Assembly (NCBI GenBank): GCA_964408185.1
Contig: CAYOYK010000033.1
Coordinates: 1-27,003 of the forward strand
Direction: 5' to 3'
Origin: CAYOYK01 sp964408185
Lineage (GTDB): Bacteria > Bacillota > Clostridia > Christensenellales > Aristaeellaceae
Length of the DNA: 27,003 bases
The notes beneath the pieces are model-generated. The model was given only the letters and a program-made list of their open reading frames with translations. It made no database searches and had not been told where the DNA came from. Position numbers and translations under genes: made by a program. Shown piece after piece: positions 21,351 through 27,003 of the stretch. Position 1 is the stretch's first letter. Each line of letters begins with the position of its first letter.

Positions 21351-22142
21351 ATGGAAGAAAACACCACGGTCGTAACGACGCAGGACGACGCTGCGATGGA
21401 ACCCACGGAAACCACCCAGACGGAGGCGCAGACGGTCGAGGAACCCCGGAGCGACGACGGCTCGACGCAGACCGCAAAAGCAGGCGAGGAACAACGGTTT
21501 TCGACGGCACTCAACGAGCGGATGCGCGCCTTTGAGCAAAAGCGCGCCCGCGAGATGAAGCGAGAGCTGGAGCAGCAGTACGCCGGAGAGCTTACGCTGG
21601 CCCGAAACCTTGCCCGCCTGAACAATGGCAAGGACTACAAGACGATCGAAAAGGACATTTTCGACGGCACGGTTCGCCACTACGCCGAGGAAAACGCCAT
21701 CCCGGAGGGAATCGCCCGCGAGCTGCTGACGCTGAAGATGCAGCTGGGGCAGACCGTGCAGGCCGCGCCCGCCGCGCAGGCCGAGGACGACCCGCACATA
21801 CAAGCCTTGGTGGATCAGGCGAACGATCTGCAAGCGCGGTTTGGCGTGGATATGAACGCCGGACTGCGCGACAACCCGGAGGCGCTGGCCCGCGTGGCCT
21901 CCGGCGAGTGGGACATGAACCGGGCCTATCTGGAGCTGTACGCGGCGAGCCGAGCCGCGCAACTGCCCGGACAATCCACCCAGGAGACGGAGCCGCAAAC
22001 GGCGCGTCCCCGCGCGACGGCCCCCGCCGTTGTGCGGCAGAGCGCAGCCACCCCCGCTACCAAGAGCGTGAAGAACATGAGCGCGGAGGAGTTCCGCGCG
22101 CTGGAGGAACGCGTGGAGCGGGAGGGGACTGTTACCATATGA
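21351..22142 (+). CDS. Phage capsid scaffolding protein
   Basis: The product is 263 residues, starting at ATG 21351 behind GAGGAAACCCC. It is acidic and Thr/Gln-rich at the N terminus (TTVVTTQDDAAMEPTETTQ). A charged coiled coil follows (NERMRAFEQKRAREMKRELEQQY), then helices and a short C-terminal element MSAEEFRALEERVEREG. This composition and position directly before the major capsid gene are standard for scaffolding proteins, which chaperone procapsid assembly and then leave. Sequence identity among such proteins is low, so the call rests on layout and composition. Confidence 0.8.
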   Translation: MEENTTVVTTQDDAAMEPTETTQTEAQTVEEPRSDDGSTQTAKAGEEQRFSTALNERMRAFEQKRAREMKRELEQQYAGELTLARNLARLNNGKDYKTIEKDIFDGTVRHYAEENAIPEGIARELLTLKMQLGQTVQAAPAAQAEDDPHIQALVDQANDLQARFGVDMNAGLRDNPEALARVASGEWDMNRAYLELYAASRAAQLPGQSTQETEPQTARPRATAPAVVRQSAATPATKSVKNMSAEEFRALEERVEREGTVTI

Positions 22143-22209
22143 CGCGCTGCCCTGCGTGCTGCGCTGCCGGGCCGGAGAGCCGGGCGTGACACGATAAGGA
22201 GGAAACCAT

Positions 22210-23409
22210 ATGCCTACTTCTGTTGCCAACCATACGGGCGCGAACGGCCTTGCGCCCAGCATCCAGGACTACTGCGACCGAAAACTGCTGGAGACCCTGT
22301 ACCCCAACGCGATCTACGGCAAGTACGGCCAGAGGCGCACCATCCCGCTCAACAACGGCAAGACGGTCAAGTATCGCCTGTTTGACGCGATGAGCACCGA
22401 CGCGGACAACAGCGAGCTGGAGGAGGGCGTTGTGCCCAGCGCCGCCAGCGTGACCCAGAGCCAGCTGACCGCGACCATCAAGCAGTTTGGCAAGTTTACC
22501 ACGTACACCGACCTGCTGAGCATGGTTGCGCTGGACAAGCCCACCATCGACTATGTGAAGCAGCTCAGCAAGCACGCGCTCAAGACCATGGACAACTACA
22601 ACAAGAGCGTGCTGACCGCCGGAAGCTACGTGTACTATGCCGGCACGAGCAACGAGGCCCGGCACAGCGTGGCCTCCAGCGACATCCTGACCAGCACGCT
22701 GCTGCGCAAGGCGGTGCGCGACCTGAAGGCCCGCGACATCCCCACCTTTGAGGACGGCTACTATGTGGCCATCATCGGCCCCAACACCGAGTTTGACCTG
22801 CAAGGCGACAGCGATTGGAAGGACGTGAGCAAGTACCAGCAGGCGGAGAAGATCGAGCGGGGCGAGATCGGCCGTCTGTACGGCTGCAAGATCATCGTGA
22901 GCACGAACCCCGCTGTGGCGCACGCCGAGAACCTGAAGGGCACCGTGCGGAACCTGACCGTAAAGACCGCCATTGCCCAGGCCGCAAAGGTCATTACCAT
23001 CAAGGAGGCGTTGACCTCTGCCGAGGCTACCGCGCTGGTGGGCCGCAACGTGCTGATCGGCACCGAGAAGTACGAGATCGCCGCTGCCGCCGCCGGGGCC
23101 GCCAACGCCGCCACCGTGACGGTGGATGAGGACCTGACCGTGGCGGCCGACGTCGTGATCTACCCCGGCGAGGCGGGCGCGGCCGGTGCGGACATCGGCC
23201 AGACGCTGGTGTTTGGCCAAGACTGCTACGGCACCATCGACCTGGAGGGCCACGGCAACACCCACATCATCGTGAAGCCCATCACCGACGGCGGCACGTC
23301 GAACCCGCTGAACCAGTTCGGCTCCATCGGCTGGAAGGTGGACGGCTATGTGCTCAAGCGCCTGCGCGAGAACGGCATCATCCGCATTGAGCACGGCATG
23401 ACCGCGTAA
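22210..23409 (+). CDS. Major capsid protein (N4-gp56 family, HK97-like fold)
   Basis: The product is 399 residues, starting at ATG 22210 behind AAGGAGGAAACC. The N-terminal CDRKLLETLYPNAIYGKYGQRRTIPLNNGKTVKYRLFD is the hallmark of N4-gp56-type capsid proteins. FGKFTTYTDLLSMVALD and the spine-helix region SKHALKTMDNYNKSVLTAGSYVYYAG follow. About residues 235-330 form an Ala/Val-rich segment (TVKTAIAQAAKVITIKEALTS and TVTVDEDLTVAADVV) that looks like an inserted surface domain before the C-terminal NPLNQFGSIGWKVDGYVLKRLRENGIIRIEHG. It is expected to be the most abundant virion protein, in line with its consensus ribosome binding site. Confidence 0.92.
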   Translation: MPTSVANHTGANGLAPSIQDYCDRKLLETLYPNAIYGKYGQRRTIPLNNGKTVKYRLFDAMSTDADNSELEEGVVPSAASVTQSQLTATIKQFGKFTTYTDLLSMVALDKPTIDYVKQLSKHALKTMDNYNKSVLTAGSYVYYAGTSNEARHSVASSDILTSTLLRKAVRDLKARDIPTFEDGYYVAIIGPNTEFDLQGDSDWKDVSKYQQAEKIERGEIGRLYGCKIIVSTNPAVAHAENLKGTVRNLTVKTAIAQAAKVITIKEALTSAEATALVGRNVLIGTEKYEIAAAAAGAANAATVTVDEDLTVAADVVIYPGEAGAAGADIGQTLVFGQDCYGTIDLEGHGNTHIIVKPITDGGTSNPLNQFGSIGWKVDGYVLKRLRENGIIRIEHGMTA

Positions 23410-23445
23410 CAACGCATTCGCCCGCCGGATCGGCGGGCATGGAAC

Positions 23446-23518
23446 GCTCCCTCCGGCAGGGGCTCCCTCCGCGCGCTGGCCGCTGACGGCTGCCGCGCGG
23501 ACAGCCCCCCCTGGGAGC
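23446..23518 (+). other. Long three-tier inverted repeat after the capsid gene
   Basis: GCTCCC (23446-23451) pairs with GGGAGC (23513-23518), AGGGGCT (23458-23464) with AGCCCC (23503-23508), and CCGCGCG (23469-23475) with CGCGCGG (23494-23500). No T-run follows. Just before it, GCCCGCC/GGCGGGC (23420-23438) makes another hairpin. In the transcript it could slow RNA decay or reduce read-through after the capsid gene. Confidence 0.6.
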
Positions 23519-23536
23519 AGATTGGAGGAAGAACCC

Positions 23537-23728
23537 ATGGCGAGCACCCAAAAGAAAGGCGGCCAGCAAAGGGCCTATATTTTGCTTGACCCGGAGGACA
23601 AGCGCCCCGTGACCGCGTGCATCAACGGCGTGGAGCGCACGTTTGAGCGCGGCAAGGGCTATACGCTGGAGCCGGAGTGGCGCGACGTGCTGGAGCGCGC
23701 CGGGTACCTAGTGAGCATGGAGGACTGA
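23537..23728 (+). CDS. Small phage head-region protein, unknown function
   Basis: The product is 63 residues, starting at ATG 23537, with TTGGAGGAA upstream; a TTG at 23522 overlaps that ribosome binding site and is rejected. The N terminus is Lys/Gln-rich. The rest (YILLDPEDKRPVTACINGVERTFERGKGYTLEPEWRDVLERAGYLVSMED) reads as a small beta-alpha domain of the kind found between capsid and connector genes in many Clostridial phages. The role is unknown; a head decoration or head completion part is possible. Confidence 0.75.
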   Translation: MASTQKKGGQQRAYILLDPEDKRPVTACINGVERTFERGKGYTLEPEWRDVLERAGYLVSMED

Positions 23729-23746
23729 CGGAGGGAGGGCGCGCGC

Positions 23747-24139
23747 GTGACGCTGCAAGACATGCGGGAGCTGGTGATGCTCCAGACGGGCAACGACGCG
23801 GACGACGTGGACGATAACGCCGCGCTGCTGCTGACTTACCTGAACGACGGCTACGACGAGCTGTACCGCCGCCTGCACGGGAACGCCGCGCCCTCGCCCC
23901 TGAACCGCGAAGCGGGCGATACGGAAACGCCCGCCCCGATGAAGGAGCCGGAGGACGAGCCGTCCGTGCCCAAGAGCCTGCACAGCGCGCTGTGCGACTA
24001 TGCGACCTACCTGTTCTACCGTAACGGCAACCCCACCCGGCAGAGCCGAGGCATGCTGTTCCTAGAGCGCTGGAAGGAAGCGCTGGGCCGTGTGCGCGCG
24101 GGCGGAACCGCCCGGTTTACGGGCCTGTACGACAACTGA
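23747..24139 (+). CDS. Probable head-tail connector (adaptor) protein
   Basis: The product is 130 residues, starting at GTG 23747 with GAGGGAGGG eight bases upstream. The helical N terminus TLQDMRELVMLQTGNDADDVDDNAALLLTYLNDGYDELYRRLHG resembles gp6- or gp4-like phage adaptors that dock under the portal. The middle is a disordered Pro/Glu linker (ETPAPMKEPEDEPSVP), and the C terminus is helical (LHSALCDYATYLFYRNGNP, RGMLFLERWKEAL). Position after the capsid genes and before the gp10-like protein supports an adaptor role. Family naming is tentative. Confidence 0.7.
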   Translation: MTLQDMRELVMLQTGNDADDVDDNAALLLTYLNDGYDELYRRLHGNAAPSPLNREAGDTETPAPMKEPEDEPSVPKSLHSALCDYATYLFYRNGNPTRQSRGMLFLERWKEALGRVRAGGTARFTGLYDN

Positions 24140-24154
24140 TAGGGGGCGCGCCGC

Positions 24155-25582
24155 ATGGCGACCTACGAGACCAGCGCGACGCTGGAGAGCTTTCGCGGCC
24201 TGATGGAGGACGGAGACGGCCGCAACCTGAGCCTGAAATACGCCGTGCAGTGCGACAACTGCGAGACGACGGGCGGCTACTTGCAGCCGATGAAGGACGG
24301 GGCCCCCGCGTTTACGACGCTGCCCGCGCCCATTGGCACGCTGGCGACGCTGTACCGGCGCTACCACCCCACGGACGCGGAAAAAGAGGTGCTGGTGGCC
24401 GTTGCGGGCGGCAAGCTGTACGTGAAGCATTTGGGCTACACCGACGCGTGGGTGGAGAAAAAGACCGGACTGCTGAGCGACGTATTTGACTACGTGGCCT
24501 ACGAAAAAACGCAGGACGGCGACGACGCGCCCACCGACATTTTGCTGCTGAGCAACGCGCGGGACGGAATGCTGTGCCTGTGGGGCGACGACCTGCGCGT
24601 GACCGAGGTGGCGACCCCGTACAAGTTTGGCGTGCTGGCCCGACACGCGGAGCGCATATGGGGCAGCGGCATCACGGACGCGCCGGACACGCTGTGCTAC
24701 TGCACGCCCTACGACCCGTTTGATTGGGAACAGAACAACGACAGCCCCGCCGACGGGGGCGGCGAGATATTGCAACCCTCGTGGGACGGGGATTCTTTTG
24801 TCGCGCTGCGCACCTACGGGCAATACCTGCTGTGCTTCAAGCGCCAGCGGGTGTGGTGCGTGATGGGCCTGAACCCCGGCGAGTATTACCTGAAGGAGCA
24901 GTTTGGCGGCGGCGTAACGGCGGAAAACACCGCCTGCGTGGACGGCAGCAAGGTGTACATGCTGGGCGACGAGGGCCTGCTGGTCTACGACGGGCTGGAG
25001 GTGCAGCCGTTCCGGCAGCAGGCGGTGCGGCTGACCTATGACCGCGTGACGCGGGCGGCCGCGCAGAACGCCTGCGCGTGCCTGTACAAGGGCAAGCTGC
25101 TGCTTGCGCTCCCCGTGGACGGCAGCGTGCGGAACAACCTTGTGCTGGAATACCGCGTATCCGACCAGAGCTTTAACGTGCGCACCGGGCTGACGGTGAA
25201 AGCGCTGCTCCCCTGCCGGGATCAGCTGCTGTACACGAGCGACGAAACGCCGGGGCAGGTGTACCGATACGGCGCGGGCCGGACGATGGCCTGCGAATGG
25301 ATCAGCGGTTGGCAGGACTTGGGTGCGAAGAACGTGCAGAAGAGCAACTTTGTGATCTACCTCACCGCCGGGACGGACGGAGGCGCGTGCCAGCTCACCA
25401 TCGGCATTGAGACCGAGCGTAAGTACAAAAGCAAGCTGGTGCTCCTGCGCGACGGCGTGCCAAGGCGGGTGAGCATCTCCAACCGGGGGCGTTGGTTCCG
25501 GCTGCGCATCGCATCGGAGCCGGACGAGCAGTACGCGCTGCACGGCGGCGTGCAGATGATGATGGAGACAGACCATGACTAA
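24155..25582 (+). CDS. P22 gp10-like packaged-DNA stabilization / tail hub protein
   Basis: The product is 475 residues, starting at ATG 24155 behind AGGGGGCG. It is rich in beta strands, with repeated blade-like units such as VLVAVAGGKLYVKHLG, DILLLSNARDGMLCLWGD, SFVALRTYGQYLLCFKRQRVWCV, KVYMLGDEGLLVYDGLEV and GKLLLALPVDGSVRNNLVLEY. This is the beta-propeller pattern of P22 gp10 and of T7 gp12-type nozzle proteins. It would extend the portal channel and hold the packaged DNA, fitting the P22-like portal upstream. Its stop overlaps the next gene by 8 bp. Confidence 0.75.
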   Translation: MATYETSATLESFRGLMEDGDGRNLSLKYAVQCDNCETTGGYLQPMKDGAPAFTTLPAPIGTLATLYRRYHPTDAEKEVLVAVAGGKLYVKHLGYTDAWVEKKTGLLSDVFDYVAYEKTQDGDDAPTDILLLSNARDGMLCLWGDDLRVTEVATPYKFGVLARHAERIWGSGITDAPDTLCYCTPYDPFDWEQNNDSPADGGGEILQPSWDGDSFVALRTYGQYLLCFKRQRVWCVMGLNPGEYYLKEQFGGGVTAENTACVDGSKVYMLGDEGLLVYDGLEVQPFRQQAVRLTYDRVTRAAAQNACACLYKGKLLLALPVDGSVRNNLVLEYRVSDQSFNVRTGLTVKALLPCRDQLLYTSDETPGQVYRYGAGRTMACEWISGWQDLGAKNVQKSNFVIYLTAGTDGGACQLTIGIETERKYKSKLVLLRDGVPRRVSISNRGRWFRLRIASEPDEQYALHGGVQMMMETDHD

Positions 25583-26102
25583 CAACGTAACCGGCATGTT
25601 CCAGAGCCAGCAGCTGCCCGTCCCCAGCCGGTGGGGGCCTGAGGAGCGCCGCTTTATGCTGGCGTTGCAGCAGGCGATCGACACGATCTACGCCAAGTTT
25701 GGGCGCATCACCGTGGACGATCTGGCGGCGGCCGCCGTGAAGCAGATCATCGACGACGCGACGATCGGGCAGGGGCAGGTAACGGGGCTGACGGCCGCGC
25801 TGGCGCTGAAGCTGGACGCGGCCGACGTATACAACGCGCTGGACAGGGCGGACGAGGGCGCGGCGCTGGACGCGCGGCAAGGCAAGGCGCTTGCGGACGC
25901 GCTGGCCCTGCGCGCGGTGGCGACGGACGTTGCGGCTGCGCTGGCGCTGAAGCTGGACGCGGGAAGCGTATACAACGCGCTGGATCAGGCGAACGCGGGC
26001 TGCGCGCTGGACGCGCGGCAGGGAAAGACGCTGGCGGACGCGCTGGCGGCGCTGACAACGCGGGTAGCGGCGCTGGAGGAAGCGTCCGCTCCGGCCGAAT
26101 AA
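25575..26102 (+). CDS. Tail fibre-type protein with two internal repeats
   Basis: The product is 175 residues, starting at ATG 25575 inside the end of the upstream gene. The N terminus (residues 1-60, MFQSQQLPVPSRWGPEERRFMLALQQAIDTIYAKFGRITVDDL) is the short virion-attachment head seen in such genes. Then come two copies of a 37-residue unit (about 75-111 and 122-158), each with ALKLDA, VYNALD and ALDARQGK followed by LADALA. A short coiled coil (TTRVAALEEASA) ends the chain. It is likely a trimeric fibre or fibre-linker. The ALDARQGK motif returns in the next gene, showing shared modules. Confidence 0.75.
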   Translation: MTNNVTGMFQSQQLPVPSRWGPEERRFMLALQQAIDTIYAKFGRITVDDLAAAAVKQIIDDATIGQGQVTGLTAALALKLDAADVYNALDRADEGAALDARQGKALADALALRAVATDVAAALALKLDAGSVYNALDQANAGCALDARQGKTLADALAALTTRVAALEEASAPAE

Positions 26103-26115
26103 GGGGGAAAACGCT

Positions 26116-27003
26116 GTGGCGGTACGGACAATTGCGCTGGATATGAGCACGAACAAGATCGCCGATGTGCTGGGCGTGATGGGCGAAAACGAGGCGACCG
26201 AGCTGCGAATCGACTGTGCGGACGTGCTGGACGCGTGGCCGGGGGCCGTGTTGGGCATGGCCGTGCTGCGGCCCACGGAGACGACCCCGTATGCGGCGTT
26301 TGTGGGGCAGGCCCCGGAGGGCGGCGTGGTGAGCTACCTGCTGACCAGCACCGAGACGGCCGTTGCCGGGACGATCACGCTGATGGTGACGGCGACGGTG
26401 AACGGCAGGGTGTGCAAGAGCGCGCTGTACAAGAGCCGCATCAACCGCGCCATCGGCGACGTGGGCGCAGACCCGGAGGCTCCGAACCCGGACTGGATGG
26501 CGACGCTGCTGGAGAACGTGGCCAGCGCGTCTGCCAGCGCCACGGCGGCCGCCGGAAGCGCGACGGCTGCGGCCGGGAGCGCGACGGGCGCATCCGCGAG
26601 CGCAAGCGCCGCCGCAGGGAGCGCGACAGCCGCCGCAGGGAGCGCGACGGACGCTTCGGGCAGCGCCGCTGCGGCAGCGACCAGCGCGCAGGGCGTTTCG
26701 GGCGCGGTACAAGCGGCGCAGGAGGCCACGGCATCGGCGGAGGCGGCCACGGCGGCGGCCACGGCGGCAGCGCAGAACGCGGTGCTGACGGCCGCGCAGA
26801 CGCTGACCGCAGAGCAGCAAACGCAAGCGCGGAGCAATATCGGCCTCGGCACGGCGGCGGTGAAGGGCGTGAGCAACGCGCTGACGCAGACGGCCGACGG
26901 CTACGTCCTCGACGCGCGACAGGGCAAGGCACTGAGCGATGCAATCGCCGCCAAGGCCGCGCCAGCGACCGATACCAGCGCGACGCTGACGGCTGCGGGC
27001 TGG
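26116..27003 (+). CDS. Tail fibre / baseplate upper-like protein, 3'-truncated by window edge
   Basis: The start is GTG 26116 behind AAGGGGGAAA, 13 bp after the previous gene; 296 codons run to the window edge. Residues 1-110 form a beta-rich head (RTIALDMSTNKIADVLGV, VLGMAVLRP, GTITLMVTATVNGRVCKS), similar in pattern to the N-terminal domain of BppU-type baseplate proteins. About 135-225 is an Ala/Ser/Thr/Gly low-complexity rod with repeated AAAGSAT units. Then LTAEQQTQARSNIGLGTAA and GYVLDARQGKALSDAIAAK, both common in phage fibres, lead into the receptor-side part, which is cut off. Receptor specificity cannot be read. Confidence 0.75.
   Translation, partial: MAVRTIALDMSTNKIADVLGVMGENEATELRIDCADVLDAWPGAVLGMAVLRPTETTPYAAFVGQAPEGGVVSYLLTSTETAVAGTITLMVTATVNGRVCKSALYKSRINRAIGDVGADPEAPNPDWMATLLENVASASASATAAAGSATAAAGSATGASASASAAAGSATAAAGSATDASGSAAAAATSAQGVSGAVQAAQEATASAEAATAAATAAAQNAVLTAAQTLTAEQQTQARSNIGLGTAAVKGVSNALTQTADGYVLDARQGKALSDAIAAKAAPATDTSATLTAAGW

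Noticed and set aside
17478..21510. Long leftward ORFs opposite the terminase and portal genes
   Set aside because: His/Arg/Val-rich mirror frames typical of high-GC coding DNA, without starts or motifs.

Overview
The window looks like a metagenome-type scaffold from a high-GC gut Bacillota, probably Clostridia. Evidence for this: nearly every gene has a strong AGGAGG-type ribosome binding site, promoters are sigma-A-like, a FeoB-associated Cys-rich peptide is present, and spans of host genes alternate with mobile DNA. The taxon itself is inferred. A run of 100 Ns (15195-15294) marks a scaffold join.

Host part (1-12694). The 3' end of feoB and a 50-aa FeoB-associated protein belong to ferrous iron uptake and end at a terminator. 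They are followed by a possible decayed gene end, a secreted tannase-like alpha/beta hydrolase, and a leftward six-hairpin-like lipoprotein. A leftward L-rhamnose operon (rhaB, a fucose/arabinose-isomerase-family gene, rhaD) has one clear promoter; no classical rhaA is seen, so the middle gene probably fills that step. Rightward, a flavin reductase and a cyclophilin-like lipoprotein follow. They converge on a secreted leftward protein across an intergenic stretch made of 3 x 30-bp repeats, a terminator and 3 x 55-bp repeats. The host part ends at tRNA-Ala(GGC).

Mobile part (12695-27003). From the 3' end of the tRNA onward the content is that of a prophage, probably integrated at the tRNA, although no integrase is visible. 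First come a ribbon-helix-helix (RHH) protein gene and, just upstream of it, an AT-rich region with many copies of the 9-mer TTCTTCCCA in both orientations. Next is a leftward accessory island: ArdC-type antirestriction protein, a 67-aa XRE regulator that seems to start on ATC, a 65-aa acidic protein, a 102-aa acidic protein and a small HTH protein. The rightward structural operon follows: small and large terminase, P22-like portal, scaffold, N4-gp56-type major capsid protein, connector proteins, P22 gp10-like stabilization protein and two tail-fibre proteins. The last of these runs off the window. This is the layout of a short-tailed phage.

Most interesting point. Within the accessory island, facing away from the 102-aa gene, a textbook promoter (15334-15362) and a UUCG-loop terminator (15481-15506) bracket a ~140-nt RNA with no evident ORF. 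It carries one copy of an element (15386-15416) built like a type I-C CRISPR repeat: GT, a 7-bp stem with a tetraloop, and an 11-nt tail ending TTGAAAT. A solitary, separately transcribed CRISPR-like repeat next to ArdC, an Aca-like HTH gene and small acidic proteins suggests an RNA anti-CRISPR (Racr) in an anti-defence island. Two promoters of the island share a TTTTGCAAAA palindrome beside the -35, suggesting common control. The ardC leader can fold in two exclusive ways, one hiding its ribosome binding site, and a possible antisense RNA faces it. All of this was read by eye; no search or folding program was run.
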